Notes: a model not told the origin generated them from the sequence alone. 64,000 nucleotides of DNA from an uncultured Aquimarina sp. (GCA_947498815.1 CANMLU010000007.1:1-64000); one strand, 5' to 3'. Positions 17,126 to 26,906 are shown, counted from the first letter of the stretch. Translations and numbers: made by a program.

Positions 17126-17986
17126 ATGGCAAATTTAAAAGAATTACGTAGTAGAATTACCTCTGTGTCCTCAACGATGCAAATTACCAGTGCCATGAAA
17201 ATGGTATCGGCAGCAAAGTTGAATAAGGCACAGCAGGCAATTACTGCAATGCGTCCTTATTCAGATAAACTTACAGAGCTATTGCAGAGTTTAAGCGCCT
17301 CTCTCGAAGGAGATAGTGCAAGTGCGTATGGAGAGCAACGTGAGGTAAACAAAGTGTTGGTTGTAGCAATTGCTTCAAATCGTGGTTTGGCAGGTGCTTT
17401 TAACAATAATATTGTTAAAGGTGTGAGAGCATTATACGAAAATGAATATGCGGGTAAGCAAGTTGATTTTGTTACCATTGGTAAAAAAGTTAATGATGTA
17501 GTTTCCAAAACACACACTGTTGTTGCAAACAAGAGTGAAGTATTTGATGACCTTACTTTTGCAAATGTTGCTGATATCGCTGAAGAGTTAATGCAGTTAT
17601 TTATAAACGGATCTTATGATAAGATTGTTGTTGTATATAACAAGTTTAAAAACGCGGCCACGCAGGATGTGACTACAGAACAATTTTTGCCAATCGTTCC
17701 CGTAGAAAATGTAACTACTACCAATGTAGATTACATTTTTGAACCTTCTAAAGAAGAAATTGTAGAGCAATTGATTCCTAAGTCGCTTAAAACACAATTG
17801 TACAAAGCAATACGTGATTCGTTTGCATCAGAGCACGGAGCACGTATGACAGCAATGCACAAGGCAACGGATAATGCTACAGAGCTTAGAGACGCTCTTA
17901 AATTATCATACAACAAAGCAAGACAAGCTGCAATTACCAATGAGATTCTTGAGATCGTAGGTGGAGCAGAAGCGCTTAATAATTAG
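17126..17986 (+). CDS. atpG: F0F1 ATP synthase subunit gamma
   Basis: A 286-residue central rotor shaft of F1. The N-terminal helix (LKELRSRITSVSSTMQITSA, then MKMVSAAKL) and the C-terminal helix (DNATELRDALKLSYNKARQA) form the coiled-coil axle. The Rossmann-like middle domain includes ASNRGLAGAFN. It is the last gene of this operon; a terminator lies 22 bases downstream. The beta and epsilon genes (atpD, atpC) are absent, as is usual for Flavobacteriia, where they lie elsewhere. Confidence 0.96.
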   Translation: MANLKELRSRITSVSSTMQITSAMKMVSAAKLNKAQQAITAMRPYSDKLTELLQSLSASLEGDSASAYGEQREVNKVLVVAIASNRGLAGAFNNNIVKGVRALYENEYAGKQVDFVTIGKKVNDVVSKTHTVVANKSEVFDDLTFANVADIAEELMQLFINGSYDKIVVVYNKFKNAATQDVTTEQFLPIVPVENVTTTNVDYIFEPSKEEIVEQLIPKSLKTQLYKAIRDSFASEHGARMTAMHKATDNATELRDALKLSYNKARQAAITNEILEIVGGAEALNN

Positions 17987-18007
17987 AATAGAATTATTAC
18001 AAATATT

Positions 18008-18041
18008 AAAAGCCTCATAAGTTTACTTATGAGGCTTTTTG
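18008..18041 (+). terminator. Terminator of the ATP synthase operon
   Basis: AGCCTCATAAG (18011-18021) pairs perfectly with CTTATGAGGCT (18026-18036) around a four-base loop, followed by TTTTGTTTT. It is a classic intrinsic terminator just after atpG. Confidence 0.9.
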
Positions 18042-18196
18042 TTTTCCCCCTTTGAAGTATAAATAACTCAAAGAAATTATTATTTTCAAATGATTCAATA
18101 GCACAGAGGCAGAGATATTTTAAAAACAATAAAATTGAACGCAACCTTTATAAATGCATAAGTCTATAGAATAAGCAATGTTTAAAAAAGTATCCA

Positions 18197-18655
18197 ATGA
18201 AATATTTTGTTTCCATTTTTAAAGAAAAAAAGCTTATCGAGTTTTTTGCAATTATTTTGTTAGCCTGTATTTGGGTTTCTTGCTCTGATGATAACGCTTT
18301 TCAACAACCTGCATTTTTAAGTAGTACTATTATAGAAAGAGGAGTTTGTGGAATTCATATCGACAACCTTGAAAGACCTGTTACTGGAGATTTCAGAACA
18401 TTCTATGTTAATAATGAATTAAATAAGAGAGAAATAATTTGGGGAGTTGGAGATTCTGTTGGATTAGGAATCCCTTTTGTGAAACCAGAAAATTTGATGG
18501 ACTACGGTGTTAGAATCATTAGTAATTCAAGTACTGAAGACTCAATAAAAATTGAGTTTTTGAATGCATATAAAGGGGGATATGTTGGATACAAACTGTT
18601 TGTCGAGAAGGACACTACCTGTATAGCGGGAATTGGCTGGGAAAGGGTAAAGTAG
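18197..18655 (+). CDS. Hypothetical lipoprotein
   Basis: A 152-residue predicted lipoprotein. The N-terminus is basic (KEKKL), then hydrophobic, with lipobox WVSC and the lipid-attached Cys at residue 29, followed by SDDNAF. The mature part is short and beta-rich, with two further cysteines (VCGIH and TTCIAG). I recognise no family. It is a single gene placed between the ATP synthase terminator and the convergent LytTR regulator. Confidence 0.6.
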   Translation: MKYFVSIFKEKKLIEFFAIILLACIWVSCSDDNAFQQPAFLSSTIIERGVCGIHIDNLERPVTGDFRTFYVNNELNKREIIWGVGDSVGLGIPFVKPENLMDYGVRIISNSSTEDSIKIEFLNAYKGGYVGYKLFVEKDTTCIAGIGWERVK

Positions 18656-18713
18656 TTTAATTTATTATGAGCACTTTATGAGGAGAATGTTCTATATTAT
18701 TTAAAAAATAAAA

Positions 18714-19415
18714 CTAACTAAATATTCTTGTTTTTAGGTCTTTATACCTCGTTCTCCCGATAGGTAAAAGTTTCCCATTATTTAATTCAGCCATATACTT
18801 ACTCCCTGAATTGACTTTAATAGCTTTGATTTCAGTAATTTTTACAATATATGACTTATGAGTCCTGACGAATTCTTCTGGGAGCAGTTGTTCAAGTTTT
18901 TCAAGCGATTTATCATGTAAAAAAGAACTTCCATTAGTAAGTACCAGCTCTGCATACATACCAGCTCCTTTGATATAAATAACATTTTCGATATTGATAA
19001 GTTGAATTTCTCCACGTTTTTTAACCGCCAAAAATTTAATGTTCTTAGCATCAATAGCTTCCTTATTCAATACTCGTTTAAATGCAAGGTCCAACCTTTC
19101 TTTATTAAAGGGTTTAGGAACAAAGTCCAAAACGCCATATTCAAAAGCAGCTAGCGCCTGTTCTTTGTACGCGGATATAATAATAGTATGAAAAGATTCG
19201 GAGACTGTATTTTTAAGCAGATCAAAGCCGTTTTCTCCATTAAGATTAAGATCTAGAAGGACAAGATCAATAGTATTGCTCTGAACGTAGGCAATGCCTT
19301 CCTGCAAGGATTCTATATGCGTTATTTGGTCCAGTGTATTTAAAAAGAACTCTCGGGTCATTCTTAAAATTCTCTTTGCAATCCTTAATTCATCTTCAAT
19401 AACTAAAATATTCAT
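18714..19415 (-). CDS. LytTR-family response regulator
   Basis: A 233-residue two-component response regulator. The N-terminal receiver domain has the acidic pair E7/D8, phospho-acceptor Asp55 (LVLLDLNLNGENG) and the conserved lysine in FVPKPFNK. The C-terminal LytTR DNA-binding domain (about residues 130-233) has ENVIYIKGAGMYAELVLTNG and VRTHKSYIVKI. It is encoded three bases downstream of the LytS-type kinase, its evident partner. The target genes are unknown; the divergent serine hydrolase is a candidate from position. Confidence 0.92.
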   Translation of the reverse strand: MNILVIEDELRIAKRILRMTREFFLNTLDQITHIESLQEGIAYVQSNTIDLVLLDLNLNGENGFDLLKNTVSESFHTIIISAYKEQALAAFEYGVLDFVPKPFNKERLDLAFKRVLNKEAIDAKNIKFLAVKKRGEIQLINIENVIYIKGAGMYAELVLTNGSSFLHDKSLEKLEQLLPEEFVRTHKSYIVKITEIKAIKVNSGSKYMAELNNGKLLPIGRTRYKDLKTRIFS

Positions 19416-19418
19416 GAG

Positions 19419-21098
19419 CTAGTAGTATAGTGTTATTATATTGGTCCATCCATTGGTGGTTTTTTTCGAATCGAAATCCCACTTTTCCTCATAACTTTCG
19501 GTCAACCTTGCTTTTACATATTGATTTCCAGTGCCATCTCTTATAATTTTTTCTGGATTTCGAATACCGGCTATGGTTTGTAAAGTATATGTTGTGCATT
19601 TTGAATTAGATTCATGTATTAATTCAAAGCGAATCTCATTATTATGGTTTGGGATACCATGTGTTATACCATTTTCTACCAACGTATGTAGTATTGCAGG
19701 GGGGATTTTCTCTGTTGGATCAATACCTTTATCACTCCAGGAGTATTTTATCTCTTTTCGATATTTCATGATATTTAAAAAGCTTTGGCAAAGTCGTATC
19801 TCTTGAGAGATTGGGATTAGTTTTTTGTCTTCGATTTGATTTAGTAAATCAAATTCTTCTGCCAATGCTTCAATAAAACGCACTCCCATACTAGGCGATT
19901 CCTCAACCCAATCTATTAGAGAAGTCAATGTATTCATCAAAAAATGGGGTTGAATTTTTTTCTTCAAAAGCTCGTGCCTTAACCTTGTAGTTTGTACCAA
20001 TGAATATTCGTATGCTTTGCGTTGTTGTTTTAGCTGCAAGGCAAGAATGTAAAACATACAAAGTAGGAGGAGTGTAAAACTCAAAATCAAACTTATATCA
20101 TATTCCAGAAAATTATAAAACAACACATTGATAAGTAATACCGCAAGGACTATAATAGTGTTGGTTTCTTTTCTAAAAACTGCATTCCCAACAATAACTG
20201 CCGAAGCAATCCACATGCTTATTACTAATAATTTGGTAGTATGGTCATACTGGCCTCGATTAAAAAAATAGATACATAAGAGTAAAATGAAGTAAAACGA
20301 GGTTAAGACTTTTCTCTTGGGGAATGAAAATTGTATTGAAAAATACACGGGTATCAAAAATGAGATTAAAAATGTTAGGATACCTATAACCTCTAATCTA
20401 ATATAAAAATCACTATAATGAATAGGAATGTAAAACTTTATGTATTCAATAATGATCAGTAAGAAGAACAAAAAAGAACAGAAGCTAAATAAGAGAACAG
20501 GAAATGATCTTCGGTTGTTGATATAAAGAATGAAAAAATATATTGCAGTAAGAAAAAAAGCACCGGCAAGAATATAGGTAAAAGAAGTTAAAATAAGTGG
20601 TGCTTGAATTAAGTTCTTGTAATTAGAAACTACCACACCAAACCCCCTATCCTCATTTCTATGATAATATTGAGAGACTCTTAATGCGATAAGATGCTCT
20701 CCTTTTTGAGCTAGTGTATCAGGTATAATAAAGGACTTATCTACTTCACCCTCTTTGTGATCGATATTCTCAAGCCCTGGTATTCCATTGGCACCTATTA
20801 GTACTTCATCCCAATACACTTCATACGCTCCAAAAGCATAGATAAGTAGTCCTTGTGGTTCATAAGGTTTTGGATTTTGGTGGAGTGTTACTTTCATTCT
20901 TACCCAAAAAATACGATCATTAGGATTTCCCTTTTGGTCCGACCAGTTACTATGATCACTATCTTTTTTCGCCCAATCTTTATGATCTCCTATTTTGTAT
21001 TTGATTTCAGGGCTTTGCACTACATAATCATCTTGACAAGAGAGGATCAGTAATAAAAAAAAGATGAAACTTAATTTTTTAAAGAGTTGGAATAACAT
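19419..21098 (-). CDS. LytS-type sensor histidine kinase with lipobox N-terminus
   Basis: A 559-residue membrane sensor kinase. Order: signal sequence with lipobox LILSC (Cys21), an extracytoplasmic beta-rich domain to about residue 170, seven hydrophobic helices (about 175-360, like 7TM-DISM sensors), a short coiled linker, then a His_kinase domain with phospho-accepting His near 385 (QPHFLMNTL) and the N-box LVENGITHG near 476. The G-boxes are weak: DGTGNQYVKARL replaces the usual GxGLxNxxxRL. It forms an operon with the LytTR regulator. A lipidated start on a polytopic kinase is unusual. The ligand is unknown. Confidence 0.85.
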   Translation of the reverse strand: MLFQLFKKLSFIFFLLLILSCQDDYVVQSPEIKYKIGDHKDWAKKDSDHSNWSDQKGNPNDRIFWVRMKVTLHQNPKPYEPQGLLIYAFGAYEVYWDEVLIGANGIPGLENIDHKEGEVDKSFIIPDTLAQKGEHLIALRVSQYYHRNEDRGFGVVVSNYKNLIQAPLILTSFTYILAGAFFLTAIYFFILYINNRRSFPVLLFSFCSFLFFLLIIIEYIKFYIPIHYSDFYIRLEVIGILTFLISFLIPVYFSIQFSFPKRKVLTSFYFILLLCIYFFNRGQYDHTTKLLVISMWIASAVIVGNAVFRKETNTIIVLAVLLINVLFYNFLEYDISLILSFTLLLLCMFYILALQLKQQRKAYEYSLVQTTRLRHELLKKKIQPHFLMNTLTSLIDWVEESPSMGVRFIEALAEEFDLLNQIEDKKLIPISQEIRLCQSFLNIMKYRKEIKYSWSDKGIDPTEKIPPAILHTLVENGITHGIPNHNNEIRFELIHESNSKCTTYTLQTIAGIRNPEKIIRDGTGNQYVKARLTESYEEKWDFDSKKTTNGWTNIITLYY

Positions 21099-21261
21099 AG
21101 TAAAGTATAAAGCTAAAGTCAGGGCTAAGGTAATTCAAAAAAAGAGTTTAAAAATGCTGTTCAAATGACTATAGAGCAGTTGGCAAGAAAACACTTCTTA
21201 TTCTATGAATAAAACTTGAATTTGCACTCAAATCAATTTACGAACTAAAAATGTTATTACT

Positions 21262-23106
21262 ATGAAAACTTTACAAAGTATTATTTTGATATGCGTGATA
21301 ACCTTAAGCGGTTATAATTTTAGGACCAATGCGCAAAATGTAAAGCAGAGTCCATCTAGCGCATTCGATTTCTTAAAAAAGGATATCAGAAAGCAAATGG
21401 AAGCACATAATCTACATGGATTAAGTGTAGCTGTTTTCGAAGATTACAAAGTTATTTGGACTCATGAATGGGGAATAAAAGCTGCAGATTCTAGCGATAA
21501 ATTAGACAAAAACACTGCTTTTTCAACAGCATCGACATCCAAGGCAATTGTTGCGATGTTGTGTGGGATATTAGAAGAGAAAGGTATGATAGATCTAAAC
21601 AGCCCAATTACCAATTATTTGCAGCGATGGAGTTTGCCCAAAAGTAATTTTACCAAGGAGAAACAAATAAACTGGCTACATCTTTTATCACACACCGCGG
21701 GCACAACACAAGGCGGTTTTGCCGATTTTTATGAAGGAGATAACATCCCAACTATTATACAAAGTTTGAAAGGAGAGTTACTTCCTAGGTACAACAAGGA
21801 GATTGGGTTTATTTTTGAGCCAGAAACAAACTGGGAATATAGCGGAGGGGGGTATGTAATCATTCAATTAGCCTTGGAGGATCACTTTAAAAAACCACTG
21901 GCCGATTTGGTTAAAGAACATGTTTTTTTACCCCTGGGATTACAGAACACTACTATGAAACAACCCAATGAATCAGGTTTTCTTAGAAATGTGGCCAAAG
22001 TACATAATAGTAACGGAGAAATAATTAAAACCGGACTTCCTATTACTCCGCAAGTAGCTCCATCGGGTATGTGGTCTACGCCATCCGATTTGTCTGTAAT
22101 TGCCATCGAAGTACAAAATGCACTACGTAATAAAAATAATACTGTGATATCAAATACAGTAGCCAAAAGAATAACAGACATTGTTACGCTTAAAACAGTA
22201 GGGGGATGGAGTGCAGGCTGGAATAGGTCTTATGGAATTGCTAATCAAGATTGGTTTGCGCATGGTGGTTCGAACACTGGAGTTGGTGGTGAGTTTATGG
22301 CCACGATGAGTGGTGGAAATGGGATTGCAATACTTGCCAATGGTGATAAACCCAATAGAATACCCGTGATGAATTTTTTAAGAAATGAGATCATTGCATT
22401 AAGAAGTTGGAACCTACCAATAGATAGAGCATTAGTAAAGAAAACGCCTCAAAAACTGATAACAGCAATTCAAGGGCCTTATTTGGATTTTTTATATAGT
22501 GCTCAAGGAATAAATAGGATTTTCGAAGAAGAAGGAAAGCTGTTTATTAGTTCTCCTTCGTTTGAACATTTGCTTGGTAGCAAAAAGAACCAAATGTTTT
22601 ATGTTGGCGACAATACGTTTAAAATTGATCAATATCCAAATTATGTTCAGTTTAATCTGGACCATACATACAAACTTAAGGAAATAGTCATATTTAGAGA
22701 TAAACTCAAAAAAAATAGAGTGATCATTAAAAATGAAGAAGTTAGGAACCATAAAACACAATTGATTAATGCCTTTTCTGAGTATGAAATAAATGTTGCA
22801 ATTAGGGAGTACAAAAAAATTAAAAAAGAAGCACCAAATCTTAATTTTGAAGGGATTCTTAATCAATTTGGGTACCTCTTTTATATGCAAAATAATATGA
22901 CTAAGGCAATTGAAGTACTTGAGTTTAATTGTAAAGAGTATCCAGAGTCTTTTAATACGTATGATAGTTTAGGCGAAATCTATGAACTAACAGGCAAAAT
23001 CCAAAAGTCTATCGAAAATTATAAAAAGGCCGCAGAACTTAATACCTCAGAAGATTACAAGGAGCGTGTGCAGCGAAAAATTATGGATTTAAAGAATGGT
23101 TTGTAA
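21262..23106 (+). CDS. Secreted serine hydrolase (class C beta-lactamase fold) with C-terminal TPR
   Basis: A 614-residue exported protein of the beta-lactamase/penicillin-binding-protein-like serine hydrolase family. It has a signal peptide (about residues 1-24, cleavage near TNAQ). The catalytic set is seen: S91-T-S-K94, Y193-S-G and H333-G-G. The catalytic domain ends near 375; a linker with beta segments follows, then TPR-like helices (about 500-614, including SFNTYDSLGEIYELTGKIQ). Substrates could be peptides, esters or peptidoglycan; sequence does not decide. It is transcribed divergently from the kinase-regulator pair and ends at the terminator at 23148. Confidence 0.85.
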   Translation: MKTLQSIILICVITLSGYNFRTNAQNVKQSPSSAFDFLKKDIRKQMEAHNLHGLSVAVFEDYKVIWTHEWGIKAADSSDKLDKNTAFSTASTSKAIVAMLCGILEEKGMIDLNSPITNYLQRWSLPKSNFTKEKQINWLHLLSHTAGTTQGGFADFYEGDNIPTIIQSLKGELLPRYNKEIGFIFEPETNWEYSGGGYVIIQLALEDHFKKPLADLVKEHVFLPLGLQNTTMKQPNESGFLRNVAKVHNSNGEIIKTGLPITPQVAPSGMWSTPSDLSVIAIEVQNALRNKNNTVISNTVAKRITDIVTLKTVGGWSAGWNRSYGIANQDWFAHGGSNTGVGGEFMATMSGGNGIAILANGDKPNRIPVMNFLRNEIIALRSWNLPIDRALVKKTPQKLITAIQGPYLDFLYSAQGINRIFEEEGKLFISSPSFEHLLGSKKNQMFYVGDNTFKIDQYPNYVQFNLDHTYKLKEIVIFRDKLKKNRVIIKNEEVRNHKTQLINAFSEYEINVAIREYKKIKKEAPNLNFEGILNQFGYLFYMQNNMTKAIEVLEFNCKEYPESFNTYDSLGEIYELTGKIQKSIENYKKAAELNTSEDYKERVQRKIMDLKNGL

Positions 23107-23147
23107 TAAGAAATTTTTTTTAGATCGAATAATGAAAAACTAAAACC

Positions 23148-23182
23148 AATAACCCTATGGCAAGACCATAGGGTTATTTTAC
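23148..23182 (+). terminator. Terminator of the serine hydrolase gene
   Basis: AATAACCCTATGG (23148-23160) and CCATAGGGTTATT (23166-23178) form a 13-bp perfect stem with loop CAAGA, followed by a short T-run. Confidence 0.85.
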
Positions 23183-23274
23183 TATGTTTATTAAAATAAT
23201 AATAATTAAACCAGTTTCTTCATTATTTTTGTTTTTATACCATGAGATAAAAAGCTTATTTTTAATTAAAGTTT

Positions 23275-23282
23275 TACTTTTG
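23275..23282 (+). promoter_or_regulatory. -7 promoter element (TACTTTTG)
   Basis: Exact TAnnTTTG match, 34 bases before the ATG of the lipoprotein gene at 23317. Confidence 0.5.
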
Positions 23283-23316
23283 GCATTAGTTTTGTCCTTA
23301 CAATACCAAAAAAACA

Positions 23317-23772
23317 ATGAATTTAAAAACGATAGTTACCAAAATATGCGCCCTAATTGTGTTAGGAACGCTTACCCAATGTGCAACAAGTCAGAAGATA
23401 GATAATAAACCGCCTATGCAGACCGAAAATGCATATTTCCAAGAATGGAGCACCGAAACAAATGGAGCGGGCTTTACCGTATTTATTTCTGTAAAGGATC
23501 CAGAATTAAAATTGCAACACGCTTATTTCTTAAATAAGAAAATAGCATTAACTAAAGACCCCAATAAAGCAGAATATAGTGGCAGTTATACATATCCAAA
23601 AAAAGGAAAAGACCTTGTTATGAGTAGCGACCCCAAGGAAGAGTTTAAAAACACACTTCCAGCTGGAATCGAAAGAATACCTTTCAAACTTAAAGACAAT
23701 GAATGCGTAATTGTGTATACCAAAGATGGTAAAGAAGGGCATTTCAAAATAGATAATCTTCCTAAGCAATGA
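23317..23772 (+). CDS. Conserved hypothetical lipoprotein
   Basis: A 151-residue predicted lipoprotein with a signal peptide ending in the lipobox LTQC (Cys22). The mature part has one beta-rich domain, with GFTVFISVKDP and IPFKLKDNECVIVYTKDGKE. I know similar proteins only as flavobacterial hypotheticals. It has its own promoter at 23275 and lies just before the flippase gene. Confidence 0.65.
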   Translation: MNLKTIVTKICALIVLGTLTQCATSQKIDNKPPMQTENAYFQEWSTETNGAGFTVFISVKDPELKLQHAYFLNKKIALTKDPNKAEYSGSYTYPKKGKDLVMSSDPKEEFKNTLPAGIERIPFKLKDNECVIVYTKDGKEGHFKIDNLPKQ

Positions 23773-23931
23773 GCCCTAACGGCTGGGTTTAAGTTTGCCA
23801 ATACTGATTGTTGTTGAATTCGATTTTACCCTTGAAAACAATAAAATATAGATCAAAAAAGAGTAGGGCAATAAGAAAGGTAGTGTAGGTGATAAAAAAT
23901 TGTATTTTTACAGCTACAAGGATATTACCAA

Positions 23932-25392
23932 TTGAGCATATTTCAGAAATTATTTAAGCAAACCTTTATTTATGGATTAGCAACTGTGTTGCCAAGGGTT
24001 CTTGGTATTGTGCTGGTTCCATTATATGTAAAAGTTTTAGGAAAAGATAATTATGGAGTGTATGCTTCATTAATGACACTACTAATCCTGGGTAATATTT
24101 TATTTTCCTACGGCATGGAAACGGCCTTTTTCAGGTTTGTAAACAAAGACCCCAGTACTAAAAACAGCGTTCAATCAACAGCACTAACCTCAATAACGAT
24201 CACAACGATTTTATTATTAGGTCTTGGGATTCTCTTCAGTACCAGATTAGCGGATTTTCTCGAGTTTGATGCACATTATGTACGATATGGGTTATTGATT
24301 TTGGCATTAGATGCATTGGTGGTCTTGCCATTTGCGTGGTTCAGGATTAATGAGCGACCTATGCGTTACGCTATAATTAAGATTTTTAATGTTTTAATTA
24401 ATCTGGGCCTCAATCTGTTTTTCTTTTTGGTATTACCTAATTTATCGAGTGATAGTGATTCTTTCTGGAGTACAATCTACTTTACAGATGATTTAGTTTC
24501 GTATGTATTTGTTGCCAATCTTATTGCAAGTGCAATTACATTCGCATTTTTAATTCCCGCATACGCGAAAATTAAATTTGGATTTGACCTTTTTGTGTGG
24601 AAATCAATGATAAGGTATGCATTTCCTGTCTTAATTGCGGGTATTGCATTTTCAATCAATGAAGCATTTGACAAACTACTTCTTAAATATTTATTGCCCG
24701 AAGACATCGCCGATGGCGAAGTAGGTGTGTATGCGGCTTGTTATAAATTGGGAGTATTTATGACACTATTTAGTACAGCATTTAGGTTGGGCATTGAACC
24801 GTTCTTTTTTAATCATGCCAAATCAAAAAATGCCAAAGAAACCTATGCAACAATAACACTGTATTTTTCAATTTTGGGTAGTTTTATACTCCTTGGTGTA
24901 ATCGTATTCTCTGATCTTTTGAAAAGGCTTCTTATTCCCGATTCGACTTTCTGGGAGGCTATGATTGTAGTGCCCATTATTTTGCTGGCGAATCTTTGTT
25001 TGGGGATATATCATAACCTGTCGGTTTGGTATAAGATTACCGATCGAACTAAGTTTGGAGCGTATATTTCTGTAACAGGAGCCATAATTACCTTGGTGTT
25101 AAACTTTGTATTGATTCCAAAATATAGCTACCTGGGATCTGCATTCGCCACACTTGCGGCTTATGGTTCAATGATGATTATATCATGGTATTTTGGAAGA
25201 AAATACTACGCTATTCCTTACAACTTAAAGAAGATAGGCATGTATCTTACTTTATCTATTAGTTTTTCAATGCTATCCTTTTATGTTTTTGATAGCAATT
25301 ATCTGATTTCTATCCCATTGTTACTCGTGTTTTTAGTAATTTTGTACGTCTTTGAAAAAAAAGAGCTAAAAGAAATTTTAAAAAACAAATAA
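23932..25392 (+). CDS. Oligosaccharide flippase family protein (Wzx/MATE-like)
   Basis: A 486-residue membrane protein with about 12-14 helices, of the polysaccharide export/flippase family. Such proteins move lipid-linked glycans across the inner membrane. The N-terminus is typical (FKQTFIYGLATVLPRVLGIVLVPLY in part), as are the glycine/asparagine loops such as DNYGVYASLMTL. The start is a TTG at 23932, with no earlier ATG in frame. It opens a six-gene same-strand block (23932-30324), with dut 28 bases after it. The substrate is unknown. Confidence 0.85.
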   Translation: MSIFQKLFKQTFIYGLATVLPRVLGIVLVPLYVKVLGKDNYGVYASLMTLLILGNILFSYGMETAFFRFVNKDPSTKNSVQSTALTSITITTILLLGLGILFSTRLADFLEFDAHYVRYGLLILALDALVVLPFAWFRINERPMRYAIIKIFNVLINLGLNLFFFLVLPNLSSDSDSFWSTIYFTDDLVSYVFVANLIASAITFAFLIPAYAKIKFGFDLFVWKSMIRYAFPVLIAGIAFSINEAFDKLLLKYLLPEDIADGEVGVYAACYKLGVFMTLFSTAFRLGIEPFFFNHAKSKNAKETYATITLYFSILGSFILLGVIVFSDLLKRLLIPDSTFWEAMIVVPIILLANLCLGIYHNLSVWYKITDRTKFGAYISVTGAIITLVLNFVLIPKYSYLGSAFATLAAYGSMMIISWYFGRKYYAIPYNLKKIGMYLTLSISFSMLSFYVFDSNYLISIPLLLVFLVILYVFEKKELKEILKNK

Positions 25393-25420
25393 CTCTATAC
25401 GCAATAGCGTTTAATTGAAT

Positions 25421-25855
25421 ATGCAAATAAAGATTATTAATAAATCATCGCACGATTTACCACACTATGAAACAATTGCCTCTGCCGGAATGGATTTGAG
25501 AGCAAACATAACCGAAGCGATTACTTTAAAACCGTTAGGAAGAGCGATCATAAAAACAGGATTATTTATAGAATTACCAATGGGTTATGAAGCGCAAGTT
25601 CGACCACGTAGTGGATTGGCTGCAAAAAAAGGAATTACGGTGCTTAATGCACCAGGAACTATTGATGCTGATTATAGAGGAGAAGTTGGAGTGATTTTGG
25701 TGAATGTATCCAACGAAGATTTTATTGTTGAAAACGGTGAACGTATAGCTCAAATGGTCATCGCAAAACATGAGAGGGCAGAATGGATCTCTACAACAAA
25801 ATTATCCGAAACTTCCAGAGGAGAAGGTGGATTTGGTAGCACAGGAGTAAAATAA
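25421..25855 (+). CDS. dut: Deoxyuridine 5'-triphosphate nucleotidohydrolase (dUTPase)
   Basis: A 144-residue trimeric dUTPase that cleaves dUTP to dUMP and pyrophosphate. The five motifs are visible: ASAGMDLRA (motif 1), [12 protein letters not shown] (2), [17 protein letters not shown] (3), [10 protein letters not shown] (4) and GEGGFGSTG (5, the C-terminal loop). The length is normal. I start at the ATG at 25421 rather than the TTG two codons earlier. Confidence 0.97.
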   Translation: MQIKIINKSSHDLPHYETIASAGMDLRANITEAITLKPLGRAIIKTGLFIELPMGYEAQVRPRSGLAAKKGITVLNAPGTIDADYRGEVGVILVNVSNEDFIVENGERIAQMVIAKHERAEWISTTKLSETSRGEGGFGSTGVK

Positions 25856-25889
25856 AAAATCAACCATACAAAAAAACCAACAAAAACAA

Positions 25890-26906
25890 ATGAAAATTAT
25901 TGTACCTATGGCAGGAAGAGGCTCTAGACTTAGACCTCACACACTTACAGTTCCAAAACCATTAATTCCGGTTGCCGGAAAACCCATTGTACATCGATTG
26001 GTATCGGATATTGCAAAAGTATTAGGAGAACCTGTCGAAGAGATAGCTTTTGTATTGGGAGACCCCGCTTTTTTTGGAGATGATGTGGTGTCGAGCTTAA
26101 CAGAATTAGCCGAAGGCCTTGGAGCAAAAGCATCTATATACCGACAAGATCAACCATTGGGTACTGGACATGCAATTATGTGTGCAAAAGAATCATTATC
26201 TGGCCCAGCAGTAATTGCATATGCCGATACCTTAATACGGGCGGATTTTAATTTGGATAAAGAGGCAGACGCTGTGATCTGGGTAAAACAAGTGGATCAG
26301 CCTGAAGCTTATGGTGTTGTAAAATTAGATGATAAGAGCCAAATTATAGAATTGGTTGAAAAACCACAGGAATTTGTATCAGACTTGGCAGTGATAGGAA
26401 TCTATTATTTTAAAGATGTTGCAGTACTTAAAAACGAACTACAATTTGTATTGGATAACAACATCATTAATGGAGGAGAATACCAAATTAATGACGGAAT
26501 TAAAAGGATGATGAATGATGGAAAAGTTTTTGTAACTGGAAAAGTTGACGAATGGATGGATTGTGGAAACAAAAATGTTACCGTAGAAACGAATTCTAGA
26601 ATGCTAGGTTTTTTAGAAAATGATGGAGAAAATTTGATAGACAAAACCGTAACTCAAGAAAACTCGTCTATAATTACTCCATGTTATATTGGCGAAAATG
26701 TAGTGCTTCGAAATGCGACTGTAGGACCAAATGTGTCTATAGGCAATGGATGCACAATTGAGAATACCACCATTAAAAACAGTTTGGTTCAGACCAAAAC
26801 TATTATAAAAAACGCTAACTTAGACAATGCAATGATAGGGAACAATGCCGTATATAATGGTGACTATACAACAGTAAGTATAGGAGATTATTCTATTTTG
26901 GAATAA
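25890..26906 (+). CDS. Sugar-phosphate nucleotidyltransferase
   Basis: A 338-residue enzyme of the NTP_transferase family, with an N-terminal Rossmann-like catalytic domain and a C-terminal left-handed beta-helix. The signature IVPMAGRGSRLRPHT (about residues 3-17), with PKPLIPVAGKP, binds the nucleotide and sugar phosphate. The later repeats (PCYIGENVVLRNATVGPNVSI and so on) are hexapeptide-like. It probably makes an activated sugar for envelope glycans; the exact sugar and nucleotide are not readable. It lies 34 bases after dut in the envelope block. Confidence 0.88.
   Translation: MKIIVPMAGRGSRLRPHTLTVPKPLIPVAGKPIVHRLVSDIAKVLGEPVEEIAFVLGDPAFFGDDVVSSLTELAEGLGAKASIYRQDQPLGTGHAIMCAKESLSGPAVIAYADTLIRADFNLDKEADAVIWVKQVDQPEAYGVVKLDDKSQIIELVEKPQEFVSDLAVIGIYYFKDVAVLKNELQFVLDNNIINGGEYQINDGIKRMMNDGKVFVTGKVDEWMDCGNKNVTVETNSRMLGFLENDGENLIDKTVTQENSSIITPCYIGENVVLRNATVGPNVSIGNGCTIENTTIKNSLVQTKTIIKNANLDNAMIGNNAVYNGDYTTVSIGDYSILE

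Noticed and set aside
12935-17986. Loss of the ATP synthase beta and epsilon genes
   Set aside because: Flavobacteriia normally keep atpD and atpC at another locus, so their absence after atpG is not a deletion.
23184-23405. A 73-residue open frame on the plus strand
   Set aside because: It contains the -7 box and start region of the lipoprotein gene at 23317 and overlaps it in another frame; the sequence has no sensible signal or family.
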